Program-made: the position numbers and the translations under genes
NCBI GenBank assembly: GCA_003550325.1
Contig: QKWP01000825.1
Location: 94,600 to 158,599, forward strand
From: Gigaspora rosea
Taxonomy: Eukaryota > Glomeromycota > Glomeromycetes > Diversisporales > Gigasporaceae
DNA: 64,000 nucleotides
Direction: 5' to 3'
Shown here: in pieces, positions 33,008-44,775 of the stretch
Layout: each line of letters begins with the position of its first letter
Numbering within the stretch: the stretch's first letter is position 1
The notes under the pieces: model-generated
The model's database searches: none
Seen by the model: only the letters and a program-made list of their open reading frames with translations
What the model was told of the DNA's origin: nothing

Positions 33008-35058
33008 TCAAAAATTAGGGTCTAACGCAGTTCTTGTAGCCTGCCCCAGAAACATTTTGTGGTACCATGATATCCATCCTTGAATTGTTGAGATTTTTGG
33101 CACTTCATCATGTTCCAACTCACCATTATTGGCAAATTCTTTCAACCTATTATGCATATCAGTAGCCGTCATCCAATCTTTAGCATGAATATTCCCTTGC
33201 AAGAACATTTGTTCAAGCATTTTTTTAACTGCATCTGACATCCGTTTACCTCCGCCTCGATTACTATACATTGAGTTTTCACACAATGCCTATTCTTTAT
33301 TCCAAGGAAAGTTGATATTGGGTGTGTTATCTATATTCATGCAAATACTTTGCTCTATATTTTCAATATTTGTGCTTAATGAGAGAACAATGAGTACGTG
33401 TCATCAATTATAATACTTACCCTCCATATTATCATTTCTAGTTATATCTGTAGAATTATTTTGTATTTTATATTTTGGATAATAAAAATTATTTTATAAT
33501 AAAAAGTGGGTTCCTTACCTATCATCATAGTATCATCTAATTCCGTTATGATTTGATTCTCTGCATACAAAATTTGCATGAGTATTGTTGTAAGTTATAC
33601 TTGTTATATTTCTTACCTTGAGGTTTTGGTAAAACCATCATCCACTTTGATTGTGGTTCAGTATGTATTGAAACTTTTGGTTCTGGACAATTAAGTTCTT
33701 TATTATACAAGCTAGTAATCACAGCAGGAGAAAAATAAGCTGGAGTTCCGAAGTGAAGTAATGAACGTGCTACAATATACCCTGCCAATGGACCTGCAAC
33801 TGGCCATTGCCAGCAATTATATTTGGATATTCCGGTAATAGTCTCTACACGTGGTTTTTTTTTTTTTACTTCTAATAGCTAAACTTCCATTTTTTTCTTG
33901 ATTTCGATTAGGTTCAATATTTTCCAAGTGTGTGCCTGCTAAATTATGTGTAGCAGTTACAATATCAGATCCTTCTGTTACTTCACATCCAACATGAACG
34001 TATCGTTTAATAGCATGAGATATCTAGAAACATGAGAGTAAAAGTATGTATTATTATCTATTATTGTATTTATTTTGTAAATAAATGAAGACTTACTGCA
34101 GCATGATGCGAGTCAATAGTAGTCTTTGCTTCGCCGGGCTCCAAAAATAACCATTCGCGAACCTCAATATTATACCAATTAAACCAATGGGCTACAACTG
34201 TCATTAACTCGCTATTATGGTAATGCGGCCCATTGTCTAAAATTATTTTTATCCATTTTGGCTTTTTTTCAATGTTGTTAAACATAGCTTCGAAACAAGA
34301 TGCTGTGAACCAAGTATCCTGTTTCATATCTGTGGACCAATGGTCATAAGCACTAACATTTAAATCTACGCTATCATCCTCTATACTATCGTCATCTAAA
34401 CCATCATCCTTTGCACTATTATCCTCTACACTATCATCCTCTACACTATTATTATCCTCTTTGGTTATTACCAAAATCGTATGTAATGTCCAGCCCCTTT
34501 TTCCAAAAAACTCCTGTTTAGTTTCTCGTGCAGTTTTTGGAAGAATTCGCATCTTATAATCTGCGATCATAATAGCACCATCTGAATCAAGGCTTGCTAA
34601 TGACAATTTATATTGCGCGTTCAAATAATGTTTCCGGGCATGGTGTGCAAGAAAGTATTTAAGTTTTTCTTGCATTTCTAATAATTGGTGATGATATATA
34701 TCACTACAATGATTTTTTATAAATAAAAAAAATTAGAAAATTCGGAACAATCTTGACAGCGCAGATTGTGTGTATCTAAACATTCTCCGAAGGCAAATGG
34801 CAAACAATGATCAATGCAGTCATTATGCAATGTTTTTCCATCTGGCTCAACTCTCAAATGGCGCTCAAAGTTTCTTTTTAAATGGCGACGTAAGTTCTCA
34901 ATTCGTGATATAATAGGATCCTTTTTTATGTCAATAATTTATTTATTTAGTTAGAATTAGATGAGTTGATACGACTCAAATTTTCTTTACATTTTATTTA
35001 TTTATTTTTTTTTTTACAGTAAATTATTTATTTTTTATTTTTTATAGTAATTTTTTAT

Positions 35059-35258
35059 TACTGTATTTATTGGACGTGGGCACCCCCATGGTGTGTACCC
35101 TCTATCAGCTTTAAGAGCTGGACGGTGATTTATACCCCGGGTACATAAGTATGGAACATATAATAAAAATATATTGTTTCAATATAGTGTAGAAGTACCC
35201 AGGTACAAAGATTAAGATATGTAAATACCCGGGGTATCTACGTTTGATAAATACGGTA
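35059..35258. mobile_element. MITE, family TACCGTA (copy 2), inside the DDE-type gene
   Basis: 200 bp with ends TACTGTATTTATTGGACG on the left and TACCGTATTTATCAAACG (reverse complement of the right). The flanking TA is consistent with a Tc1/mariner-type duplication. It contains several ACCCGGG/GGGTAC palindromic motifs. It lies between the GGLCIICNEYG block and the RIENLRRHLKR block of the host gene, so it inserted into that gene or its intron. Confidence 0.75.
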
Positions 35259-35741
35259 TTTTATTTTATTTTTTTTTGATAACTTACCAATGTTTCTTTT
35301 GTTGTAAATACTTGTTGTACAAGAGCTAACAAATTTTCAAAGATTTTAAACCCGTATTCATTACAGATAATACAGAGTCCTCCTAAATCTTTGTGATACC
35401 GAATATGACTACAGTCAGCTAATTTAAACATAAAAGAAGTTCGCCGCATTCCATTTGGATATTCTTCGTTGAATTTTGTCCAAAGAGCTTGTCTTTGATC
35501 TTGCATATATAAGATAGGAATTCCAGTTTTTGCATCAACTTGATAAGAACTTTGTGCTATTATTTTTATCTTGGAAAAATGCTAAAAATTGGTTTTCTTT
35601 AATTTCAGACATTCTTTGAATATGTTGCTTTTTTGGTCCTACAATTTGTGGTGCACCGGCTCCGTATAATCGAGAATGTTTTCGTGCCAAATCTATTGCA
35701 TTTATACTTATCTAGTCATAATATTATATGTGACTTGTTAG

Positions 35742-35891
35742 TATAGTCAAGCCTCCCTAAATGCAATTTGTAAGGGCCAGACTTTGATAGTTTGCATTTA
35801 GAGGACTAAAAAAAATGACAGTTTGGTATATTTTTCGGCCAGAATTAAAGGTTGTATTTAGGGATGTTGAGTTTAAAGAAGTCTGATTGTA
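35742..35891. mobile_element. pogo/Tc1-like MITE inside the DDE-type gene
   Basis: 150 bp. Left end TATAGTCAAGCCTCCCTAAATGCAA-type; right end in reverse complement starts TACAATCAGACTTC and contains CATCCCTAAATACAA. The ends share CCCTAAAT(G/A)CAA and terminal TA. It lies between the ..EYLQLCEK and INAIDLARKHSRLYG blocks of the host coding sequence. Confidence 0.6.
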
Positions 35892-37467
35892 ATTATAATG
35901 ACTAATTTGAAGTTTTTCACAGAGTTGTAAATATTCAAATTGGTCTGCTATAATGGATAAAATTCACGTTTTTCCATTTCGACCATGTATATTAGATGTC
36001 AAGGCTCTTCGAAAGCTATTCCAGAAAACATCTTTGCCCTCATGATTAGTAATACTATTATTTGAATCTTCCAAATCCTCTAAATCAGTTTGTAAGCATC
36101 CAAGTTTATATAGCATTCTTAAGTTGGCTTGGTCAGTAGTTGGGTCATCTAATTGACTCCAAAATTCTTTTCTATCATTAGCTTTAGGATATGGCATTAT
36201 ATCAGTATATCCGCATGCTTGTAACATTGCTCTCCAAGCACGAAATTCTATCTCATTTAATTCGTAAGTAGATGGATATATTATATTTAGTGCATCATGA
36301 AATTCAATTATAGAATTTTCTTGGCGCATCCAGGTAATAAACAACTTTTGCCAATTAATTAAGGGGCTAGTTGCAATCTTTCATTCTTTTATTTGTTGGT
36401 TGAATATAGTATTCATTTTATGAGAATCATTCCAATCCCATGAAGTGCAAGTTAGATTAGAATTAGTTAAATTTTCTTGAATTGCGCGTTGAACCAAAGG
36501 GTGATTGAAACCATAAAGCATTACACTATCCAAACGCAATGTAATTCCTGCCGGAGCCCATACACTCTTAGCAGACTTATCCTCATAGTGCTATAAGATT
36601 TGGTCTCCTTTATAAAAATCAAGAGTGAATACATCATTGATCATTTTTTGTAATGCTAGAGTTCTTTGACTTTTTTTTGTTAGTATTGATGATGTAAAGC
36701 TTTTATTGCCGATTTCTGATACTACAACGACAAAGTTTCCTACGTTTATAAAAATTGGGCTAAATACTATTCCATTTAGTAATTTTTGTACTATTTTCTC
36801 ATCATTAAATCCAAGAATGACGGGCCCGGAATATGCAGTTTTCTTTCTGAATATCACGTGATACACACTGTTAACGGCTTGGGAAGGTGTTAAGCAAACT
36901 TTGCTAGTTTCACTACCACTAATACAAATAAACCCAGGTTGCAATTGATTTTCCTTGCTTTTAACTACCCTAATAAAAAATTGGCGCTGATTAAGAACAA
37001 AACTAACATGCATATAAAGTCGATAGGGAACAGAAACTAAAATGTCTTTGTCATTAGATGATCGAAGTGACCACCAATCACGGGCATAAGGACCGTAGTG
37101 CAGTTCAGGACATATTAAGCCTTCCGCAAGCAATAAGACACTATTACGAGACGTTTTATTCATAGTTTATTGTATTATTAGAATAAGTTTTGACATTTAC
37201 AACCGTAAATATTTGTATAATTAAATGCGCGTCGTGATTTCTTATTTGATGTCGATCATTTTTTCTCATTGGGTAGCGGATTTGCAATTAATACTTTACA
37301 TAATTGCACTTATTCAGAATAAATGCATTTTATCCAATAATCAAGAGTTTTTATTGTAAAATTCAAAGGATGAAGTAATAAAAATTAAAATTTTTGAAAA
37401 AATATAAAAAGCAGTAAATGCAGAAAAATGCATTCATATTACAAATATAACAATATGACAATTTTAT

Positions 37468-38777
37468 TTTATTTTTTTTTTTTTGTTGTTAAGGTGAGGT
37501 CTTGCCTCTGGTCTTTATTAAATGTATATTAATTATTACACATTGCTGCTTTTACAATCTTTATACTTATTTACTAAGTACCGAGACTTGGACTAATTAT
37601 CCACAACCTAAACCTACCAGAGCCTACCATATTCCCATTTCTATAGCCAACCTGGTTTTTGTAAGTCTCTCCCTAGCTGCCGATTAGTATTAACATGTCT
37701 GCCACTTTACCCACATTTCCTAGTATCGTCACTTCCAATTTGGTGTATGTAGTTCTAGGTAGGCGCTTTATGCTTTCAAATTGGTATACCCAAAGTTCCT
37801 TACTAGCGTACTTCTTGGGAGTTCGTATCTCAAGCCATGCAGCTGCCTCTACCACATTGGGTAAGTATCTCAAGCCTGCATGCTGCCACAACTAGCCAAT
37901 TTTTTTGCGACTTCGGGACCCAGAATTTAGCGTTCTGAGTTCAGAAATATGCGAACGACTGTACTCCTCGCTATGGTGGCAAGGTATCCAGGCATGTTTC
38001 ACCAAGGCTTCTAGTACCAAGCATAGTTGGATGGCATCATGAGGTGGCCAGCTGACCCGGCTTACATACCACTGCATGCACTTGTACCAGCTATACCCGT
38101 ATTGGTGGTTCCAGATCCTCTTAACGTCCTAAGACTTCCATATGGGTGCGCCCAGAGCTCTGTTGGGTCTTGACACGTACATGCCTCTATGCTTCCACTT
38201 CTTATTGGCCAGTAAGTTCCGTCTGCCCTTACAGATTCATTCCGATCACCGGTACTCACATCCGACCCTTTTTCCAACCTTTACCAATCTCTCCCAAACT
38301 ACCAAACCAGTTAGCCCGGAAGGATTGGTTGGCCCAGCTTTATGTGCCTGATGGACTCCCTCTCCTTGGTACCTAATTCCAAAACATAGGTCCTTTTTCT
38401 CCGGTACAACTTCAGCGGCCAGGTTGGTGTTCCCTCTTGCCATGGGGCTTTTTCCGTCCGGTTCTTCGGTCTTCAGCTGAAATCCCGGTCTTCTGTAGTA
38501 CCGTTGGAAGATCTTCCTTACCTCCTTGCTCAGAACTTGCCAAATGGGTTTCAATTGTTCCGGTCCCTTGGATTTGTCTGTATAACTTACACAACTGCGC
38601 CGATGCTCCTATTCAAGATAGTAGTACCAAGATTACAGGTAATATACCTGACTGATCGATGAACAAATGTTACCATAACACAGGCCTATTTTTCAATTCA
38701 TTTCTAGTGGGATTTGAACTCTAGACCTGTCACTTGGGGGTGACAACCAGACAGCTTCTCTATGTCGCCACACCCTT
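37468..38777 (-). mobile_element. 1.3-kb tRNA-headed retroelement without recognisable RT
   Basis: A sharply GC-richer block (near 50 %) lies in AT-rich DNA. On the minus strand it starts with a tRNA-like head: an A-box-like TGGCGACATAGAGAAG (complement of 38755-38770) and a perfect B-box GTTCAAATC (complement of 38711-38719). It ends in an A-rich tail (complement of 37468-37483). A perfect 15-bp target duplication atatgacaattttat flanks it (37453-37467 and 38778-38792). The 1.2-kb body gives only short overlapping ORFs on both strands, and none resembles a reverse transcriptase or endonuclease. It therefore looks like an exceptionally long SINE or a non-coding retroelement mobilised in trans. 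No sequence shared with the SINE at 3737 was noticed. Confidence 0.8.
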
Positions 38778-39847
38778 ATATGACAATTTTATAATTACTA
38801 CAATAGTATATTATTTTATAGTAAAATAGGAAATTGTAATAATTATTGCAAAATACACTTTGACTCTTGAAATAATAGGCTCTTGATTTAGCGAATACAG
38901 GACCCCGAATAATACATATAAGGTTATATTGAAATTTTGGATAAAAAAGATACTTTTTTACTAAAATGTTATATTGAAAAAAGGTTATTGGCCAAAAGGT
39001 TATATTTAAAAGTGGATAAAAGCCTTCAATGTCATATTATTTAAAATGGATAAAATTAATAAATTTTAGATATGTCATATTTAAAATTTGGATAACCAAT
39101 AAAAAAAAAGAAATTTTTGGAGAAAATTTTTTTTGAAAAAAAATTTATTTTTTTTTGGAGAAAAATTTATTTTGGAAAAAAATTTTTTGAAGAAAAATTT
39201 TTTTTAGAGAAAAATTTTTTTTTGAAGAAAAATTTTTTTGAAAAAAATATATTTGTTATATTTTTAAATGAATAAAATTATTTAAATATTAAAGCTTATA
39301 TATATATAATAAGGTTAATTAGCTTTAATAAAAAGTGCAAAAAGTTTATATTAAAGCCAATAAAGGGGCATCCATAAATAACGTTATGTACCTAGAGCTT
39401 TGGATTCGTATTCGCTATTCGAATAATATTCGTATTCGATGAATATTCGAATAAAATTTTTTAAATAATTATTCAATGAATAACATAAATATTCAAATAA
39501 TTGTCTTATTCGAATTATTTGAGTAATATAATTATTCGAATAATTTATTCTTATTTGAACAATTTATTATATTCGAATATTCGAATAATATTCAATATAA
39601 CATCAAAATGTAATTTTTTTTTCTATACTAGTTGTAACTTGTGCTTTTTGCACATGATATTTAATATATATTTTAGATGAATACGTAGTATACATTTATT
39701 TAGTTTCATATGATATCAACATTAACCAACTTTTAATTGAATTGAATTTATTATTAAAATAATTAATTGATGATACTTCCTTATTACTAATTTTAACGTT
39801 ATTACTATATATACATCGATAAGCTTATCAAAATCATTATTAATAAA

Positions 39848-40343
39848 TTACTTGACCCCCTCTATTATATAAAAAAATTTTTCAAAATTTGTATATTTAT
39901 ATGTAAAATTTTACAAAAACTTGAATATATTGTGATACAGTAATCCGATTTGGATAATTTAGGTACCATTCGATTCGTCTCAGTGAGATGACTTCAATGA
40001 TACCAAAATCATTCCATTTGGATTACTGGGTCAAAAGATATTCACAAAAAACTATTGGTTATATAGTAATTTTATAAGAAAAGATATAACTAATAGTATT
40101 TGGCCAATAACTTTTGATCTGTGATCCAAATGATATGAAATTTGTACCATTCGACTTCTTTCATCGAAGTGAATCGAATGGTACCAAAATCATTAAATTT
40201 GAACTACTGGATCAGTTTTTAAACAATTTTTTTTTTAAAAAATTGCATTATATTTTTTTGACTTTCTCCTACTTAAGAAAAAAAATGTTATATTTTGTCA
40301 GACCCCTCCCCCCTCTTGTATAACATTTTTTTTGGATGCCACA
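39848..40343 (+). repeat. Direct repeat of the 44266-44821 segment
   Basis: ACTTGACCCCCTCTATTATA through TTGTATAACATTTTTTTTGG ATGCCAC matches 44266-44821 at roughly 85-90 % by eye. The match includes TTTCAAAATT(T/C)GTATATTT and the GGTACCATTCGATT(C/T)GTCT block. The right-end TIR in this copy is degenerate. The second copy has an extra 67-bp palindrome (44709-44775). Confidence 0.85.
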
Positions 40344-41190
40344 TTTTGGCACTTTGCAAATACACTAATTTGACTTTACAAGCCAACTCAAACTTTTGAC
40401 ATTTTGCAAAAACACTTCTAAATTTTCAAAAACACTTTTTTAGAAAAATGATTTAGTTTGGCACAAGGTTTTGCAAGTTTTTGCAAGTATTCACAAGTAT
40501 TTGCAATTTTGGGTTTGTTTTTTGTTTTTTTTTTAATTTTTTTTTATTATTTTATTTATTCTAGTACTTTGCAAGAATATGCTTTTTTAGAGAAATAATT
40601 TAGTTAGACACAAGCTTTCGCAAGTTTTCGCAAGTTAACCCAGCCTTTTACAAAAACACAACTTGGCTTAGCAATTTCTGAATTTGCAAAAACATGAACT
40701 TTTACTTTAGAAAAATAGAGCTTTGGGGCTTCATTTATTTTTTTTTATTAAGTTTGCTTATATATTTTGTTTTTCAGTTGTTTTTTTTTTATTTATTTTT
40801 TAATTTAATTTTATTTTATTTATTCCTGACTTCCTTTGCAAGAAAACAGACTGACTTTTTTAGCACTTTACAAGAACACCAACTCTAACTTCTTTGCCAC
40901 TTTGCAAGAACATACTAGATTATCTAACAATTTGCAAAAATACCAACACCTTTTAGAAAGTAGCGAATATGAGCAAATATTAGCAAATATAAGCAAATAT
41001 GATAGTTAAAACAAAGAAAAAGAGAAATAATAGCTAACTGCAGGGTGAGAAAATAAGTATATAAAGCTAGTATTATACAACGAAGTGCAAAAGTAGTTTA
41101 AAATATTACTATTTTTTTATTTTCATTTTTTTCATTATGTTTTTTGATTTCAGTTTTTTTTTGGTTTATTTTTTTATCATTTTTTTATTT
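40344..41190. repeat. Degenerate TTTGCAA-rich repeat region
   Basis: Repeated phrases such as ACTTTGCAAGAACA, TTTTTGCAAG and TTTAGAAAAAT(A/G)ATTTAG recur every 50-150 bp, mixed with T-rich runs. No gene. Confidence 0.5.
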
Positions 41191-41205
41191 TAGGAAATAG
41201 CGAAT

Positions 41206-41622
41206 ATGCCTAATCAGGCTAATCAGGGAACTCTTTCTAACGATTACCTGGACCAAATTTCTAACAGAAGAAAAACAAAAAGTTTTTTGTTAGAGCGTTA
41301 CCTATACTTAATGTATAGTAGGATAACACAAGAAACAGTTTTTACAAAGGTCAATTATTTCTCTAAGGACTCCTTTGTATATTCGGCATGCAAGCCAAAA
41401 GCATCGTCTTACAAGATAACTAGCAGAAGGTGGTGCCCTTGTGCGAGAAATTTTGGTAGAGATATAATCATTGTTTTCTTCGTCGACAAAGTGGTCTGTG
41501 GAAAAACAATGAGGAACAACAAAAAAATGAGGTTTATCTTAAAACTACTTTCCTTAAATTTGGTTACAAGTATCGTCTTTCTCCCTTTTGGACTATTCGA
41601 AATTTCACCAAAAAGTGGGTGA
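41206..41622 (+). CDS. Unrecognised 138-residue ORF inside the 4.8-kb element
   Basis: The longest ORF in the nested element, starting MPNQANQGTLSNDYLDQISN just after a T-rich, AG-ending stretch (TTTTATTTTAGGAAATAGCG) that could be a splice acceptor. It is basic (KKMRFILK, RRKTKSFLLER) with a CPCARNF motif and a hydrophobic C-terminus. I recognise no domain. It may be a fragment of an element-encoded protein read partly out of frame, or spurious. Confidence 0.3.
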   Translation: MPNQANQGTLSNDYLDQISNRRKTKSFLLERYLYLMYSRITQETVFTKVNYFSKDSFVYSACKPKASSYKITSRRWCPCARNFGRDIIIVFFVDKVVCGKTMRNNKKMRFILKLLSLNLVTSIVFLPFGLFEISPKSG

Positions 41623-41649
41623 TTTAGTATACCCCCTCCAAAAGATCAG

Positions 41650-41815
41650 CTAGGGTTCTGCAATTTGATTTGAAAATCAAATATTTGATTCAAATATTTG
41701 ATCAAATTCAAATTCAAATCACTATTAATTTGATTTGATCAAATTCAAATAATATATTATTTGATTTGAATTTGATTATCAAATATTTGATTTGATTTGA
41801 TTATTTGATTATGTG
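41650..41815. repeat. Simple repeat of ATTTGA/TCAAAT
   Basis: Alternating TTTGATTTGA and TCAAATATTTGA motifs, strongly self-complementary, following AGGGTTCTGCAATTTGATTTG. The composition recalls the ATTCGAATA arrays at the ends of the enclosing element and may mark the end of another insertion. Confidence 0.6.
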
Positions 41816-42157
41816 CTGGGAGCTTTTTAATTTTAGCGTTGATCATCAAAACAAATTTTGTATTCGGTTATAACACGGTAATTATCTTTATTGTATCATA
41901 TATAATAGATTTAATCTAAGTGGAGTATTCAAGATTCAGTTTTATTATACATTTATGTAAACAGAATAAACAGAATAAAATGTAAAAAAATAGAAAATTT
42001 TCCTGTATTTTTGGGCTAATAAATTTTAATTCCTTTGTCTTATTTGGCCCATTTTGTATCAAATTTTTTTTTTGTAACTATGGGATCGCGATGTTATATT
42101 GCTTTCTTTAGCTAAATAGATTTTTGTTATTAGCTAATATAATTGGCAAAAGTAAAA

Positions 42158-42288
42158 GCTAGTTCCCGTTTATCTGGCAGGTACTATGTAAACACTGATG
42201 GGACAAATTATATAAAAACTTTTGGCATAATATGAACAATTTTTCCGTCAGTGATATGTCATACCTGCCAGATAAACTAGTTATCCAG
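42158..42288. mobile_element. Small MITE with GTTTATCTGGCAGGTA ends
   Basis: AGTTCCCGTTTATCTGGCAG GTAC on the left is mirrored by GTCATACCTGCCAGATAAAC TAGTT on the right, about 130 bp apart. The adjoining ATCCAGCGAATTATGGACTC GACAG resembles pogo-type ends. No duplication was identified. Confidence 0.5.
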
Positions 42289-43174
42289 CGAATTATGGAC
42301 TCGACAGGTTATATTCGAATAATATATAATGCGTTATTTTGAGTATATGAGCATTAATTAAAATCAAGATTGTATTTTTTATCAAATCACAACACGCATG
42401 TGCATTAAAGGTCAATTTTTCTAAATAAGGTCGGTATGTGTTATATAAATAATGCAAGAGAAAAACTGTAATTTATAGCCTTATAAATTTAGTTTTCTCT
42501 TGCCATATACAAGACACCCCAGGTGTGAATTTCAAAATCTACAATAACCAAATGCAGGGTTTTTTATATCTAGGCTGCCCACTAGAGGCTGGACTCGTCA
42601 ACTCGTGACTCAAGTAATTCGAGTTTGTTACAATTCGAATTATGAAAATTTAACTCATGAGTTATTTGAGAGTTAATTACAGTGTAATCGCATTCATATG
42701 AAATTTAAATTGATTAATAATAGTTACGTAATTTATGTAATTTTATAAAGTTTAAATTTCGTAATTATATTAAATACTTTGAAATAAATTATTACAATTG
42801 CAAATTTTTAATAAATAAATCTTTAATATTTTTTTAAAAACAAATAATCGTACAAATATGGCGCAAATAAAAGTGACAGTGAACGAGAAGAATCCTATTA
42901 TGAAGAAATTAGTAATGATACAGATGAGTCCAAAGGTCCATCTAAAAGCTTCATCTGGCATTATATCCAATATATTTACTTTTTATAATTTATAAATTAA
43001 AGTCTACTTTTTTTGTAACTCGCAATTTGAAATACGTATAAATTATATAGCACATTTACTCGAGTAACTTGAGTAAAACTTGAAAATTATTTGGTCATAT
43101 GATTCGAATAATTTGAGTAACTCTTCTGAGTTTAATTCATGAGTTATTGTTAGTTATATTCAGGAAAAAAACAA

Positions 43175-43860
43175 ACCTAAAGTTCCATTTCATATTTTAA
43201 CAGCCAAAGGTCTAAACTTGCAAAGAAAAAATTGAAGTAATTGTTAGTTATATTCGGAGAAAAAAATAAAACCAGAATAAAAATGAAAACTGCAGCCTTT
43301 CGTTACAGTCCTCTGCCCGAATCTAAATCTTCAAGCTCATTTCGCATTCCAACAAGTCAAAGATCTAAAGACTTATAAGCAGTTAGTTCATATTTAAAAA
43401 AAAAAGAACATGAGCAAGTATAAAACCTGATACTTATCGTTGCGGCATTGCAGTCTCTCACCCGGGTCTAAATTCAAGTCCTTTTCACATTCTAACAAGT
43501 CAGATCTAAAGACCTAAAAGAGAAAAAATTACTAGTTCAGTCTCAAAACAGAAAGAAAAAAAATGAAACTAGAAAAAGTGAAAACTGATACATTATTAGT
43601 TTTTCACCCAGATCTAACCTTTGTTATATTTCGCCTAAGTTTAAATTATTAAAATTTTCCAATCGTACAATGCCAGTGTCATGCTACTCCACAGTTCCCA
43701 TTCTAACAAGAATAAGGCCTAAGAGGCCTAAAAAAAATGAAGTATTGTTAGTTTCTTGAAAAAAAAGTCTCAGAATAAAAGGTAAAAACTGTTACTTATC
43801 ACTTTGACCCAGTTTATTAGTTCCCACCTAAATAAAATCGTTGGGCATTAACAGNTTAGA
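43175..43860 (+). repeat. Degenerate ~150-bp minisatellite, about four units
   Basis: Units begin near CAT(T/A)(C/T)(C/T)AACAAGTCA-AGATCTAAAG and end in GTCTCTCACCCGGGTCTAAA-like sequence. Starts are near 43185, 43335, 43480 and 43690; the last is longer. One ambiguous base (n) lies at 43855. Confidence 0.6.
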
Positions 43861-44708
43861 CTAAACTAAAAAAAATCTATAGGCACAACATTGAAGTAGA
43901 ATTAGTAGAATTGGAATTAATGTTATTATGTAAGTGCTAGCTATTATTATATATATAAATTATAAGATATTGAATACGTATACTAGGCAAAATAAATATA
44001 TTTACTTGAATATATATTTATTCAAATAATTATAATTATTTGAATAAATTTATTTATTCGAATATTATTATTTATTCGAATAAATATTATTATTCAAATA
44101 ATTATTATTATTCGAATAATTATAGTTATTCGAATTATTCAGTAAATTTAGTCATTCGGCGAATATTCGAATCGCTATATGCCGATCCTAATTATTTGAA
44201 TATTATTTGAATAAAGAATCCGTAAGCTCTATATGTACCTTTCAAGTCCCCTTATAGTAACACTTGACCCCCTCTATTATATAAAAAAATTTTTCAAAAT
44301 TCGTATATTTATATGTAAAATTTTACAAAAACTTGAATATATTGTGATACAGTAATCCGATTTGGATAATTTAGGTACCATTCGATTTGTCTCAGTGAGA
44401 CAAATCCAATGACACCAAAATCATTTCATTTGGATTACTAGATCAATAGTTATTCACAAAAAACTATTGATTTTATAGTAATTTTATAAGAAAACATAAT
44501 AACTAATAGTATTTGGCCAATAACTTTTGATCCAGTAATCCAAATAAAATGGAATTGGTACCATTCGACTCCTCTCACCGAGACGAATCGAATAGTACCA
44601 AAATCATCAAATTTGGACTACTGATTCAATTTTTAGACAATTTTTTCAAAAAAATTATGTTATATTTTTTTGATCTCTTCTACTTATTGAGAAAAACATT
44701 ATCATTTG

Positions 44709-44775
44709 GGGGGTGGTCAATAGAAACCAAGCAAATTTATTAGATAAATTTGCTTGGTTTCTATTGACCACCCCC
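44709..44775. mobile_element. 67-bp perfect palindromic insertion, GGGGTGGTC family
   Basis: Two 32-bp arms (GGGGGTGGTCAATAGAAACC AAGCAAATTTAT) are exact reverse complements separated by TAG. The sequence is absent from the otherwise homologous copy at 40300-40320. It is flanked by ATTTG (44704-44708 and 44776-44780), a 5-bp target duplication. The ends match those of the element at 47556-48045, suggesting a minimal fold-back member of the same family. Confidence 0.85.

Larger units (their letters stand above)
33008..37163 (-). pseudogene. Large DDE-type repeat gene (putative transposase), broken by stops and two MITEs
   Basis: Collinear blocks on the minus strand form one gene. 37163-36591: NSVLLLAEGLICPELHYGPY, ARDWWSLRSS, VSVPYRLYMHVSF. 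Then, past a TAG, HYEDKSAKSVWAPAGITLRL to about 35964. 35740-35600 reads INAIDLARKHSRLYGAGAP. 35570-35261 reads YPNGMRRTSFMFKLADCSHI and GGLCIICNEYG. 34925-34745 reads RIENLRRHLKRNFERHLRVE and a Cys/His cluster. 34675-34070 holds the catalytic-looking core: MIADYKMRILPKTARETK (D), IILDNGPHYHNSELM (D) and EWLFLEPGEAKTTIDSHHA (E). 33788-33546 and 33286-33008 (ISTIQGWISWY) form the C-terminus. Stops near 36591 and 36390, a frameshift near 35580 and MITEs at 35059-35258 and 35742-35891 disable it. I recognise the family as abundant in Glomeromycotina but know no established name. Confidence 0.75.
39393..44231. mobile_element. 4.8-kb hAT-like element with TAGAGCTT ends
   Basis: Termini TAGAGCTTTGGATTCGTATT (39393) and, in reverse complement, TAGAGCTTACGGATTCTTTA (44231) are flanked by a perfect 8-bp duplication TATGTACC (39385-39392 and 44232-44239). 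Both ends carry long arrays of the ATTCGAATA palindrome (39415-39600 and 44030-44200). The interior holds a second, partial copy of the GGGGCATCC element (39848-40343), TTTGCAAGAA-rich sequence, one ORF (41206-41622), ATTTGA repeats and a 150-bp minisatellite. No transposase was recognised. Confidence 0.75.

Noticed and set aside
37502..38655. Cluster of overlapping ORFs on both strands
   Set aside because: They arise from the higher GC content of the tRNA-headed retroelement; no frame dominates and no domain is recognisable.
42770..42970. 66-residue minus-strand ORF with hydrophobic stretch
   Set aside because: Short, AT-driven, inside nested repeats; no supporting features.
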